Made by a program: the position numbers and the translations under genes. Shown in pieces: positions 1 to 12,025 of a stretch of DNA of 64,000 nucleotides. The stretch is from Zanthoxylum bungeanum (lineage: Eukaryota > Streptophyta > Magnoliopsida > Sapindales > Rutaceae), in assembly GCA_019454045.1 (NCBI GenBank), contig SKCR01033666.1, forward strand, positions 124,001-188,000, given 5' to 3'. The number at the start of each line of letters is the position of its first letter. Within the stretch, counting starts at the first letter, position 1. The notes under the pieces were generated by a model that was given only the letters and a program-made list of their open reading frames with translations, was not told where the DNA came from and searched no databases.

Positions 1-1823
1 AACACACCAAGCCCAATCCAAAATAATTAAAACATTTAAAATACATGTCACAAATTAAAACCAATTAAATTAAACTTAAATTAAATTAAATTAAATCACA
101 TTCCTAAATTAAATTAAATTAAAACATATGTCACAAATTAAATCACCTTTCTAAATTAAATCCATTTCCTAAACTACATAAATCACCTTCCAAAACTAAA
201 GAAATCATTTTCTTATAACAAACTAATTAAATATTCCCCATCAATACACAATCTCTCCTTCCTACACAAATAAGGATAACCCTAACCCACTATTATAAAA
301 GAGACCCTACACCAACACATTAAACCCTGGCTGATTCTCACAAACAAAAAATCACAGACAAAAAGAAAATAACCCTCGACTCCCACTGATAACCGGCACA
401 AAGCCCTCACTCACTTGAGCCTTCACGCATACTGCCCTCAGCCCCTTGCCCTTCACGCTGCCTCACAAGCACACGACCTACCCTCACGCTAATTGCCTCC
501 ACCTTCACGTAAGCACACCACACATGCCTTCACACCTGGCCAATACCATTCAACGCATCAGCCCACTCACGTAAAGCACCTTCCACTCAGCTCACACACC
601 TTAACTCACGCCAATTACCGCTTGCCCTTACGCACCCAAAACCACTCGCAGCTCTCTCACCAACTACACAGCCCTCACGCCTATACACCACTCGCAGCCC
701 TCTCGCCAACTACACAAGCCTTCGCACATTAACCCTCACTGCCAGCCCAGTTCAGCCGCACATTAACCCCTAAACAGTCTCAAAAGCTTCCCCAAAACAG
801 TCCAAAAACTGCACCCCAAACCAATCTAAATAAATCGCAAAATAGTCCCTTACTTACCCTAATTCGTGACCAGAAAATACAACACAAACAGCAGTGAAAC
901 ATAGTGAAAACAGTAGCCCGAACAGCGAAACAGCGAGGAAAGACGTTGAGTTAGTGAACCGGAAGAGTTGAGGATCATCCACCCTTCCAACGACCGTGTA
1001 ACGCCCTTTCGTGAGTCGAAAAAAGAGGTTAGACCTAAGGGCACCTTTTTATTTATTATCTTTCGTTTATTTTAAAAATATTATCGCATGAGAGTCGTTT
1101 GAAGCATGATGTGATTGTTGGATGAGCGGAATATGTGTTCCCTTTTGTGGTATATAGGATGGAAACCCGGACGTAAATTCCGTAGCCGAATCCGAATGGA
1201 CGGTAGTGCGGTTTGTACTCGGGATACAACACCACGTACCACTTAAGAGACACGTATTTCGTCTCATCCAAATTTTTATTTGAGCATGATGTAGTTTGTA
1301 TGTTATTTATTTGTTATTTAAAGTATGACTTAGACTAGTTTAGTTTATTATTTATTTTCAAAGCATGATTACGTTATTTTATGCATGATATTTTGTTTAG
1401 TTTATGATTATGTTTAAATAGTTATTTGTTTATTTTGGTTTAATGGCTCAAAGTGCTCATTGTGTGATATTACGTGTTTTCCGTTTAAAGACTTATTTTC
1501 GAGCATGTAAACTTAGATTATGAGTTATTTTGATGAATGCATATTAGACCTAAGTGACCCTTGAGCATACATGTTGAGAAGATTCGGTTAGCTTATTGCA
1601 CAAATCATATCATCATAAGTGACATAAGTAAGGGACCATTCCGAACCCAACGGTTTGAGGTCTTCCCTTACGAGGGGTGAGTGCGGTCTTAAATCTCATT
1701 TTCCCGGTTCACACCGGGTGGCGACTCCATGTTATTTCTCCGGTTTAGTTCCCTGGCGGACTATTCCGTACTCCCAACTAGGTCGCGAGCCTAGAACAGC
1801 GTCGCCGATTTCTATTTTCTACA
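1..1823 (+). mobile_element. Tat/Ogre-like LTR, left copy (3' part; cut by window start)
   Basis: This stretch is the inverted counterpart of 4136-6416. The blocks around 940-1040, 1130-1260 and 1640-1800 recur there in reverse complement. It ends in CTACA at 1819-1823, matching the LTR terminus of the other copies (TGTAG...CTACA). Read on the plus strand it starts with AT-rich U3-like DNA (1-240), then a TATA-like box near 294, then a long transcribed part. No primer binding site follows 1823, so it is either a solo LTR or a 3' LTR. The left terminus lies outside the window. Assignment to the Tat/Ogre lineage rests on the Arg-tRNA-type primer site next to the right-hand copy. Confidence 0.65.
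294..301 (+). promoter_or_regulatory. TATA box of the left Tat/Ogre-like LTR
   Basis: TATAAAAG sits at the boundary between AT-rich U3-like DNA and the GC-richer transcribed part. This is where an LTR promoter is expected, and the opposite copy has a TATAAAAAG-like box at the equivalent place. Confidence 0.45.
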
Positions 1824-4114
1824 CTCATCCCCAAAACTGAAACTGATGTGGGCCTCGGCCCTGAGACTCATCCTCAAAACTGATAATGCTATGTTGCTAT
1901 TTCTGGTTGGCTTTCATTTTCCGCTTTCTCCTTTTTTTTAAAACCTGTGAACAAAAACAATACAAAAATTGCTTGTATATGATGTGTATGCATGCATGCA
2001 TGAATGCGTTTCCTATTCCGATGGGTTAGGTCTTCCTTGTGCTCCTCGGTGCTTCCTGCCTTCAAATGTCTTCGGTCGCCCCTAGGTCTGCTTACAATTT
2101 CCTTCTGCTCGTTCTCTTCTGGTAATTTGCTCAGTTCTATATGGTCTCATGGCTCAATTTCTTGTTGTGTCCCTTATTTACGGGGTGGTAGACTGGTCGC
2201 CCCCAGTCTTGATTTAGCTTTCTGCTTTTCGCTATTTGCACTAGGTCAAGGTGGACCACGTGATGTGACATTACATATCATCATATTATATCACATGCTA
2301 CGAAATAGTCACAATAGTTACACATATTATTTCCCTCAAAGAATGCCCAGTATTGAAACCAGAGAACCTTCAAAACTTTCAACGCAACTCAAATCTAAGT
2401 CTTTGAATAAATGATCTAAGACAGACTCAAAGTATGTGTGTGCAAAGGTTCCTTCGCAGATTCATCCCCAGGTAAGCCAACTCAATGATTTCGTCAAAAA
2501 ATCGGGATCGATGGGTCAAACCAACCTAGATATCTCAATTATGCCTGCAGTTTCTTTTCTGTGCTCAATGTGGTTTGGTTTTCTTTCTTTTTTGTCTCTA
2601 TCTTTTTTCTCTTCATTTTGAACTTCTTTTTTTTTTTTTTTTTTTTTCTTCTTTCTTTTTTATTTCTTTCTTTTTTCTTTTCAACACACCTACCCTTTAA
2701 GGTAGCATTTCTCCTCATAGTGGTCCTAATACTCGCTCATGGGTTGCTTCACGCTTATCGGTTATAGGTGGTTCAATTTTTTTTTCCTTAGAGACTTTTC
2801 TTTTATTTTCAACCATACCACACATCATAACATAAGCAAATCAAGGTAGACATCTAAGCAAACGGTCATTCACCGACCTACAATTTCTTTAACTAGTCAC
2901 TTTGCTAACTACTCAGGTTTTCACTGCTAAGAACCATAATCAAGTGCTTACGAGTCTAACATAGATCAATTACTCAAATTATCATATTAAAGCATGTCAA
3001 AGGTTTATCGTTTCTAAGGTTTCTCCCTAAAGCAAACGATTTCATCATTGGATTTATGTCTAGTTATCAACGACTAAAAACAAATAATTTTTTTTTTCGG
3101 GCCCACCATGGTCTTTATATTCTTTCCGGATAATTTTCTGTTCTTCGGTTTCCTTTTCCCGATACCCATGTTTGCTAAACTCTTTTTGACAAATCTTTTT
3201 ATTTTTAATCTCTAACCCAACAAATATCTATGATGGCTTTTAAGACACAATGGTTAACATGATGCATGTATGCATGAGATGCATGAGATGCGTGCGATGC
3301 ATGTAATATATAAGTCGGCCCATTATCATTTTAAAGCATTCAATCATACTATCGCATGGTGCAAACTTGTCCCAGTTGAAAAGGCCCTACAGGTTTACAC
3401 TTTTACGATAACACGGCTAAACGACTTCAAATGATAAGAGGCCTAAACACAAAATGGCCCATCGGTATTTCAGAAACTTTCGGCTCAATTTCCATAAAGC
3501 ACAGACTCTTCCCAGTTTAAATGGCCCAACTAGCCCATACCTCATGACAACAAGTCCAACTGAATCCAAATGACAATGGTCCTAAACGCAAACATAAAAG
3601 AATAGTCTCTATTAGTCCTACAACTACAGTTCACACGCGGGTTTACAGGGATGTAAACAAAGGCTCTCGTTGACGAATGATTGCCCACAACTAGGACTCC
3701 CCACTCAAGGGTTCAAGCGACCAAGTGAGCGCACCTTTTTTATACCTTACGGTACGTGCCAACGAGTTAAGGTGCGTGACTGACTGTCAAATGGATTTCC
3801 CGTTATAGATTCCCTAGAGGGAGGGTGGAGCGAACTCTCTTAAATACCCAAGCCTCTTAGGCTCTTATCGCTTGGTGACAGGAAAAAACAACGAGTCCCC
3901 CAAATTAGTCCATCACAGTAAGCTACGAGTACATGATTATCTAGGTGCCTTCACAGCTTTTCCTCGTAGAAAGGTAGTGAATAAAGGAAGACACCAAACC
4001 ATTACCAAGCTTTAATAATGCCTTTGATTAAACCCCTTTCAACCCACTATAGACACGGTTAACTAAAGCACAAATCATAAACATCACAAGATATGATTTC
4101 GGGGCCAATTCTCT
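1824..4114. mobile_element. Internal and leader sequence between two inverted LTRs
   Basis: No gene is visible. The right half (about 3300-4114), read on the minus strand, is the untranslated leader that follows the primer binding site of the right-hand LTR. The left half (1824-3300) holds a pyrimidine-rich tract with a poly-T run near 2628-2647, and ATGCATGC-type simple repeats near 1990 and 3260. Short open frames at 2004-2767 are low-complexity and match nothing I recognise. Where the two oppositely oriented elements meet cannot be fixed by eye. Confidence 0.5.
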
Positions 4115-4132
4115 ATCCCAGTAGAGTCGCCA
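4115..4132 (-). other. Primer binding site, Arg-tRNA type, of a Tat/Ogre-like element
   Basis: The minus strand reads TGGCGACTCTACTGGGAT three bases inside the end of the LTR at 4136. TGGCGACTC...GGGGA is the Arg-tRNA-complementary primer site known from Tat/Ogre/Retand elements. It shows that 4136-6416 is a 5' LTR transcribed leftward. Confidence 0.7.
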
Positions 4133-4135
4133 GAC

Positions 4136-6416
4136 TGTAGGACACAGAAATCGGCGACGCTGTTCTAGGCTCGCGACCTAGTTGGGAGTACGGAGTAGCC
4201 AACGGGGGACTATACCGGAGAAATAACATGGAGTCGCCACCTGGTGTGAACCGGGAAAATGTGATTTAAGGCCGCACTCACCCCTCGCAAGGGAAGACCT
4301 CAAACCATTGGGTTCGGAATGGTCCCTTACTTATGCCACTTGTAATGATGTGATTTGTGCAATAAACTAACCGAATCTACGCAACATGCTCAAGAACAAC
4401 CTATATCTAGTTCATGTTCATAAAGATAAATCACATGTCTAAGTTTGCATGCTTCGAAAGTAAGTCCTCATAACACACGACAACACACGACAATCTCATG
4501 AACATATTTCAATTATATAATGTGAAAAGCAAACAACAACATAAACCTAATGCAAATTCCAAATACAAAACGAATAACTAATCATGCTTAAAAATAAACA
4601 ACTAAATCATGCTTAAAAAATAAATAACATACTAGAATAAATCATGCTCAAACAAAAATTTGGATGAAACGAAATATGTGTGTCTCTCAAGCGGTACGTG
4701 GCGTTGTATCTCGAGTGCAGACCGCACTACCGTCTATTCGAATTCGGCTACAGAATTTACGTCCGGGTTTCTATCCTATATACCACAAGAGAGAACACAA
4801 ATTCCGTTCATTCGGAAATCACATCATGCACCAATCCACAAAACTCATGCGAAATAAAGTAATAAAATAAATAAAAAATAAAGGATAATAAATAAAAGGG
4901 GTGCCCTCAGGTCTAACATCTTAAGTCGTCTCTCGGAAGCGCGTTACACGGTCGTCGGAAGGGTTGATGTTCCGCAACTCCTCTGGTTCACTGGTTCAAC
5001 ATTTTCCTTCGCTGTCTCACTGTTCGGGCTGCTATTTTACTCCATTTTACGACTGTTTCTGGTCGCGGTATTGGCTCACTGTTTTGCGGTAAGGCGAGAC
5101 TGTTTTATGGTCAGTTTTAGGGTCAGTTTTTGGGGCTGTTTTGGATTAATTTGGGGCAAAATTTCGGTGGTTTAAGTGCAGTTTTCTGGACAGTTTTGTG
5201 GTGAAATAGGGCTGTTTGGATGCATGGTTATTTGCGCTGAATTGAGGCAAGTGAAGGGCTGATGTTACGTGAAGGGTTTGCCTTAGGGCTGATGGCTTGC
5301 GTGAGGGTTTGCTATTACGTGAGTGGGTAATTTGTGGGCAATGGTTCACGTGAAAAAATGGAGTCAGTTTAGGGTGTCTTTGTTGTGGCCGAGTTGAGGG
5401 GGGTGTTAGCGTGGAGTTATGGGGCTTATGAGGGTATTATGCATGTAGTTTGGTGGAGGCAGTAAGGGTATTATGCGTGAAGGGTTTTGGCGTGGAGTTA
5501 TGGGCTTGTGAGTGTGTGCTGTGAGTGAATGTGCGTGAGTGGGGCAGCAATGTGTTTGTGGCAGCAACGTGAGGGGGCAGGTGGAATGTTGAACGTGAAG
5601 AGGGAGTGAGGGGCTTGGCTTATTGCATTGGATGAGTGTGTGCTGCGCGTGAAGAGAAAGTGAGGGGCTGCTGAGCTTGTGTGCGTGAGTTTAGGTGAGA
5701 GTGGCGTGAGGGCTTTTAGGGTTTGTGGCCTTCACGTGGGCTGTGCGTGAGTGGATTTTAGGTAGCTAGGCGTAAATGGTTTTATTTCTTTCGTTTTTTA
5801 ATTTCGTGAGAATGAGCCAGGGTCCTGGATGTGTTGGTGAAAAGTTCTTTTTATAGGCAAAGGGATGAGGGCTTTCCTTGTTTGTGAAGGAGAATGATTT
5901 GTGCATTAAATGGAATATCTTTTAAATTAGTATGTGATAAAGAAATCTTTTAATTAGGGAAATGATTTGATTTTAATTTGATTTATTCTCTTTTAGTTAG
6001 GGATATAATTTAGTTTAATTAGGCAAGGGATCCATGGGATATCTTTAATTTAGGAAGGGGATTTGGCTTGATTTATGCAAGTGTTAAATGTGATTTTTGT
6101 TAATTAGGAAGGCTATGGGCGTGTGGCTTGTTCTTGTTTGGGCGTGTATTGGGTTTGGTTGGTAGGCTTGGTTGTTTGGTTTGGTGATGTGTGGGCTTGG
6201 TGTGTGTCTCGCGGGGGTTTGCGCTAAGGGTGTGTTTTAAAACGGAGGTCCAACAAGCGAACCCGCAGCTACTCCAGCGAATTAAATCCAACAAATATGT
6301 CAATTCTTGACTCTTCCCTTCCGACATTTGTTTCCCGCGACTTCCACAATAAAAGAGGTAGTGTCTCCATGCGAGACTCATCATCGGGACTTATATGCAA
6401 AAATGCAGTGCCTACA
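4136..6416 (-). mobile_element. Tat/Ogre-like 5' LTR, right copy (2.28 kb)
   Basis: It is bounded on the plus strand by TGTAG (4136) and CTACA (6416), and the primer site lies immediately left. It shares with the copies at 1-1823, 16895-19289 and 25755-29583 a start block (4150-4350), a block around 4690-4795, a block around 4905-4970 and an end block (6240-6416). Its right boundary abuts copia integrase sequence at 6417, so the element inserted into, or recombined with, that copia. A minus-strand TATA-like box lies near 5848-5857. Confidence 0.75.
5848..5857 (-). promoter_or_regulatory. TATA box of the right Tat/Ogre-like LTR
   Basis: The minus strand reads CCTATAAAAA between AT-rich U3-like DNA (5880-6100) and the GC-rich transcribed part of the LTR. 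Its position corresponds to the box at 294 in the inverted copy. Confidence 0.4.
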
Positions 6417-7877
6417 CATATCCAATAAAGTATGATTTCTATGTTCAGACACACCATTATGTTAAGGAGTTCCTGGTGGGCTATATTGGGCGAGAATCCC
6501 ATTCTCCCTTAAATAACATCTGAATTCGTCACTCATGAATTCACCACTTCAATCTGATCTAAGGTACTTGATGAATTTACCGATTTTTTTTCTACTTCGT
6601 TTCTAAATATTTTGATCTTTTCAAATGTTTCCGATTTTTGTCTCATTAAATGAACATATCCATATCTTGACTCATCGTCAGTGAAAGGCACGAAGTAAGT
6701 TGAACCATCATGGATGACATGATTTAATGGACCACACACATCACTGTGTATTAGCTCCATAAATTTTCAGCGCGGTGTCTAACACCATGAAATGAGACCT
6801 TTGTAATTTTTCCTTTGATATATGACTCACAAATCGGATATGGATCTAAGGTTAGATCTCCAATCAAACCATCATTGACCAATTTTGATAGGCATCTAAC
6901 ATATATGTGGGCCAATCTCATATGTCATAATTCAGTATTATTTAAATAAGATATTTTACTTATATTTTCCACTACATTAAAGACATCTCGATATGTTTCA
7001 AAAACATAATGACCACATATCAAATAGTTATATTTATCAAATAAACATAAATCATCATATTTAATATTTATTTTATATCTCTTTTTATTAAATATTGGTA
7101 ACAATATTATTTGTCTGATAAGAGATGGTACATAATAACAGTCATGTAAAATTAATTTACATCCATTAAGGAGATCTAGAACAGCTGTTTCTATGGCCTT
7201 GACATCTAATGTCTCGTCATTACCAACTCTCAGTTGGATCTCAATTTTGTCCAGCCTCCTTTTAACTCTCATGGCTTGCATGGGGTTACAAATATAAGTA
7301 AGACTACCGATGTCTAACACCCAACCACTATTCACATCTAAGGCTAATGAGATGTCAATAATAAGAAAAATTCAAAGCGTACATGGGGTTCCTGCTTTTC
7401 CTTTTAGCTTTGGACAACCACGTTTCTAGTGTCCAGACTTATTGTAATGTAGACATGCATCACGAGCTACACTCGGACTTTTAGTTTGTTTCTTGGAGTC
7501 TCTCTTATTTCTCATTTTAATCTTATTAGACTTCCTAGAAGTCTTTGAAGAGCTTGCTCCACCATGGAGATACAAAGTGAGAATCCCATTCTTCAAATCA
7601 TGTTCTGGCGAGTGTAACAATTGTGAAGCTCTTCATATGTGGCTTGCATCGAATGCATCATAGAGCCAGCATATGTACCGGGTAAAGAAGACAGAATCAA
7701 ATTTTGGCCTAACCTTTCATCTATCATAATGTCATGTTGTTCTAAATATCAGATCTGGTTAATCATGTTCAAAACATGCTAACCGCTTCTTCATCCTTGA
7801 GCATAACATGGAACAATTCCTTAGACCTCTGATATATCTCAATTTCTTGATTTGTTTCAAACAACTCTTTGAGTGTT
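6417..7877 (-). pseudogene. Ty1/copia gag-protease-integrase remnant (element C1)
   Basis: Read leftward this is the first half of a copia polyprotein. The order is the end of gag (7620-7877), a degenerate zinc knuckle with CLHYNKSGH (7426-7470), a protease-like active-site region in which WVLDTGS has become WVLDIGS (about 7315), the GAG-pre-integrase region ending in LNNTEL (6925-7335), and the start of the integrase core with LIHSDVCGP and DDESRYGY (6533-6760). The frame is broken between these parts, and everything after the integrase core is missing because the Tat/Ogre-like LTR begins at 6416. The closest relatives in the window are the copias at 10017 and 47477. Confidence 0.85.
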
Positions 7878-8270
7878 TGTAGACACTGGATTTTGCCTGA
7901 TGTCCACAATCGAGAATTTGTATGATGGGGCACTAGCGATCCTGTAAAATGAAGGTAGAGTGAGTAGGGAGTCTCTACCCACCTTTATGATGGGTGCCAT
8001 AGGCAATCTGATGCTCAAGTCAGTTTCGAAGGTGAGCTGTAAATAAGATAAGGAGGAGAGAAAGGTTTGAGGTTCCCTTGACCTTTGTTGACTACCGTGA
8101 GGGAGGTGGGCCGGTGTTTAGAGAGTGAGTGGCTTTGAGAGCGCAAGTAAGAGTGTTTAAGCTTGGAATGCCTAAGATTGAATTGCCTAAGCTTGGAATG
8201 AATGTAACTATGAGTTTTTCATCCTTTTATAGGCTAAAGAATATTCTATGTGTTGAGTGAGGAACAGATA
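7878..8270 (-). mobile_element. LTR 3'-half fragment inside copia C1
   Basis: It starts with TGTAGACACTGG on the plus strand, so on the minus strand it ends in CCAGTGTCTACA, a typical plant Ty3/gypsy LTR terminus. A minus-strand TATAAAAGG lies near 8223-8233. The insertion splits the copia gag exactly where the plus-strand relative reads through (compare 10788-10800). Its other end merges into a different LTR-like sequence near 8270, so this is only part of an LTR. Confidence 0.5.
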
Positions 8271-9657
8271 AGCCGTGCGCAGCGGAACCCGCCCGAGATC
8301 AAATCCCGAGCGAATAAAAAATTATTTTTTTCGACAGTGACAAAAAAACAGTGTATAAAAATTTTAATCACAAATTTTAATTTTTCAATACACTAAAAAT
8401 CATTACCATAAGCTCAATTAAAATTTTTTTACACACTTTAATACATTTATCAACTCTTGATAAATCATTCCAAGTAATTAAATTATTCTCCAACACTTGA
8501 AAAATAATCCAAGCATACAAAATCACTATATCAACTATATACTAATTTTCCATACACTTTTATGCTTCAATTCCTCACATACATGCTTCTAATTTATCCA
8601 ATAAATCCACCAACAATTTTTCTCAACAAAAAATACAAATTAAATTTACCAACTAAAGCTTTCAATCCTTGCCAATTGTTGAAGCTTTGCATCCAAGCTT
8701 TTCCAAATCCTTCAAGCAACTTCAACCTTTGAAATCTTTCTATCTCCACCAAATTAAGCTTCTCCAAGAACAAATCTTGGTGATCAAAAGGTGGTTTCAT
8801 CACTTAAGAATGACAACAAATTTTTTTCCTTAAGTTTAACTCTTAAACCCTAGAAAAATTATCACTTCAAGCATACAAATTAATCTCTAACACTTTAGGA
8901 TTAATTCCATATACTTGATAAGTTGTTGGGTAATTTTTGGTGAGAATAATGGCTTGATTTTTGAGAGCAAAATAAAAAAAATTCAATTAATTTTCTTTTT
9001 CTGGTTTCGGCAGCAAGCTTGGAGGGAGAAGAAGAAATTTGCTTTTTTCTTGTTCACTTTCTTTCGGCAGGCAGTGAGTAAGTGAAAAGAAAGAAAATTG
9101 CTTTTTGCTTTTATTTTATTTTTATTAATAAAAATAATGAAAACCAAAACTAAACCAATTAACAAACCATGGTTCAAAGGAATCTTTTCCCTACACCACA
9201 AATTTCAAAAAATTAACTTAACCAAAGTTAAAAATTATCTCACCAACAAAGGTAACTAAATTGCAATTAAAAGATTTTAGTTACTTTAACTAAAAACATT
9301 CAATTACATTAACTAAAGTTACTTTAATTAATTAAAACCTTTATTTGTATAAACCAAGTAATTAATTTTGTACATTAATTTAACAATTAAATTAATTCAC
9401 TAATTAATTACTAATTTTATGTAAATCAAATTTACATCTATTATACAATAAACTTATATCAACTTTCGATATAAAATTAATTAATTCAATTAAATTAATT
9501 CATCTCATGAATTATCATATCAAACAATTTAATCCTAAAACCCAAAACACTTTGTCAACATTTGACGAAAAGTCGCCCTAGTGCTCAACGAGTAAACTTA
9601 ATATAATGGAACTCTCTAGGCTCACGTTCGGTTGTTACTTTACGTTCGGTAAATGTT
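8271..9657 (-). mobile_element. Second LTR-like fragment inside copia C1
   Basis: The stretch is AT-rich and gene-free. At 9580-9640 it carries a motif shared with the copia LTRs at 12950, 45070 and 52700 (a CTCAACGAGTA...ACTCTCTA pattern), all but the 45070 one in this orientation. Copia leader sequence resumes at 9658. Together with 7878-8270 it replaces about 350 bp of C1 that is present in the plus-strand relative. I read it as a truncated copia-type LTR; the ends are not resolved. Confidence 0.45.
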
Positions 9658-10016
9658 CCCATGACATTTACTTCAGCCTTATAATAATGACGGTCTTGGC
9701 CTTCATAAACTCATTAGGTAGACTTTAAAGGTCAATCACATCAATATGACTCCTAAGTTTGGTCCTGAATTATTTCTTATCCTCACAATAATGACGGTAT
9801 TAGATGATTAAGTCAACTCATCATGCTACATCTAATGTTTTATCAGAGCGACCTAAGTTCCGACCATTTATACCCTCATAACAATGATGGTATTAGGCAT
9901 AAGTAATAAGAACTCATTCATCTCCGTATTGACAAGACGAACCATCCAATAATACTCCAACATTATTAATACTAGTACTTAAAATAAAATCATCACCTAA
10001 TCACGAGAGATTTATG
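9658..10016 (-). mobile_element. 5' leader of copia C1
   Basis: Untranslated leader of the minus-strand copia, reverse-complementary to 10017-10400 and matching 50690-51110 in the third copia. It carries three copies of a CCTCACAATAATGACGGTAT-like motif (9676, 9781, 9873). Its 5' LTR is missing, because the sequence runs directly into the opposite-strand relative at about 10016. Confidence 0.75.
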
Positions 10017-10688
10017 TTGGAGCATTATTGGATGGTTCTTCTTGTCAATACAGAGATGAATGAGTTCTTATTACATATGTCTAATACCTTCATTATTGTG
10101 AGGGTATAAGTGATCGGAAGTTAGGTCGCTCCGATAAAATATTAGATGTAGCGTGATGAGTTGACGTAGTCACCCAATACTGTCATTATTGTGAGGGTGT
10201 GCTAACAAAGCTCATTAGTGCACATTGATAAGTATACAGCTAGAACACGTTGTAATCCAGTACCATCATTATTGTGAGGATAAGAAACGGTGCATGACCA
10301 AATTTAGGAGTCACATGGATGTGATTGACCTTTGAGGTCTACCTAATGTGTTTATGAAGGATAAGATCGTCATTATAGTGAGGCTGAAGTAAATGTCATG
10401 GGATCCACTTCCCGCTATAAAATTTTGATTGTCAAAATTTCTATTTTTCCGTTAAGGGAGATTACAAATTTACGTAAAGTAGTCGGAGGACACTTATAGA
10501 TTTAAAATCCATAATCATATTAGTATTTTTATATTAAAATGAAAATGATCTGCTAGTATTTAATTATTATTTTATAGAAGGCTGCTGCAAATCCATTATC
10601 ATAGCTTTTGGATTCTAATAAACTGAAAGGAGTCTCGAACTACTTAAAGTAGGAGATGAACAGTCACGTTGTCTAGAAGTCACAACGA
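10017..10688 (+). mobile_element. 5' leader of copia C2
   Basis: This is the mirror image of the C1 leader, with four copies of the TCATTATTGTGAGG motif (10086, 10178, 10260, 10367), followed by AT-rich sequence up to gag. The 5' LTR and primer site are absent. The leader begins partway in, at the head-to-head junction. Confidence 0.7.
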
Positions 10689-12025
10689 TTGAGGTATGTT
10701 ACGCTCAATCCAATGTCTATCAAAATTATTTCTGATTTGCTTAGACAATATATAGATGTACCAAATGCTTGGAGTATTATGGGAACACTCAAGGAGTTGT
10801 TCGAAGCAAATCAAGAATTTGAGATATACCAGATGTCTAAGGAATTATTTTATACTACGCTCAAGGATGAAAGGGTGGTTAACATTCATATTTTGAACAT
10901 GATTGATCAAATTCGATATTTGGAATGTCATGACATTATGATAGATTAAAGGCTAGGCCAAAATCTGATTTTTCCTTTTTTACCCGGTACATATGTTGGC
11001 TTTGTGATGTATTGATACAAGCCACATATGAAGAGTTTCACAACATATTATGCTCGATGAAATATGATTTGAAGAAAAGAGTCTCACTTTGTACCTCTAT
11101 GGAGGAGCAAGCTCTTCAAAGACTTCTAGGATGTCTAAGAAGATTAAAATAGGAAATAAGAAGAAAGACTACAAGAAACAAACTGCAAGGCCATGTTCGT
11201 GATACATGTCTACATTGCTAGAAATCTGGACATTTGAAACATGATTGTCAATAGCTAAAAGGAAAAACAGAAATTCCAGGTACGCTTTGTATTTTTCCTA
11301 TTATTAACATCTCATTAGCCTTAGATGCAAAACGTCGTTGGGTGTTAGACACAGGTAGTCCCACTCATATTTGCAACTCCATGGAACCCATGGGAGTTAA
11401 AAAAGTCTGAACAAAGGGAGATGCTTAGAGTTGGCAATGACAAGACATTGGATGTCAAAGCCATATGAACAGTTATTCTAGATCTCCCCAATGGATGTAA
11501 ATTAATTTTACACGATTGTTATTATGTACCCTCTCTTATCAGACAGATAATATCATTACCGATATTGGATAAAGAGGGATATAAAAAAACATTAAAGATT
11601 GTGCTTTATGTTGACATGATAAATACAACTATTTGATATATGAATGTTCTTTATCTAACGATCATTATATTTTGGAAACATATCAAAATGTCTTTAATGT
11701 ACAGAAAAATACAAGTAAAAGATCTGAATTAAATAATACTGAATTATGGCATATGAGATTGGGCCACATAGATGTTAGATGCCTATCAAAATTGGTTAAG
11801 GATGGTTTGATTGAAGATCTTACCTTAGATCATTATCCGATTTGTGAGTCGTGTATCTAAGGAAAAATGACAAAGGCCCTATTTCTTGGTGTTGGACACT
11901 GTGCTGAAGATTTATTGGAGCTAGTACACAGTGATGTGTGTGATCCATTAAATCATGTCGCTATGATGGTTCAACATACCTCGTGACTTTCACGGATGAT
12001 AAGTCACGATATGGATATGTCTATT
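10689..12025 (+). pseudogene. Ty1/copia gag-protease-integrase remnant (element C2, first half)
   Basis: Gag of the UBN2 type is open from 10689 to 10949 (motifs LKELFEAN, MSKELF). A frameshift and stops follow. A decayed zinc knuckle with KSGHLKHDC lies near 11215-11250. The protease motif WVLDTGSPTHIC is intact near 11340-11375, but the frame is broken by a stop around 11410. The GAG-pre-integrase domain is open at 11633-11860 with LWHMRLGHID. The start of the integrase (LVHSDVCDPLNH, about 11922-11960) is frameshifted, and the coding sequence stops at 12025, where an inverted LTR fragment begins. The protein would be non-functional. Confidence 0.85.

Noticed and set aside
2004..2767. Open frames of 61-136 codons between the inverted LTRs
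   Set aside because: Low-complexity Phe/Leu/Ser-rich translations of pyrimidine-rich retroelement sequence with no known domain.
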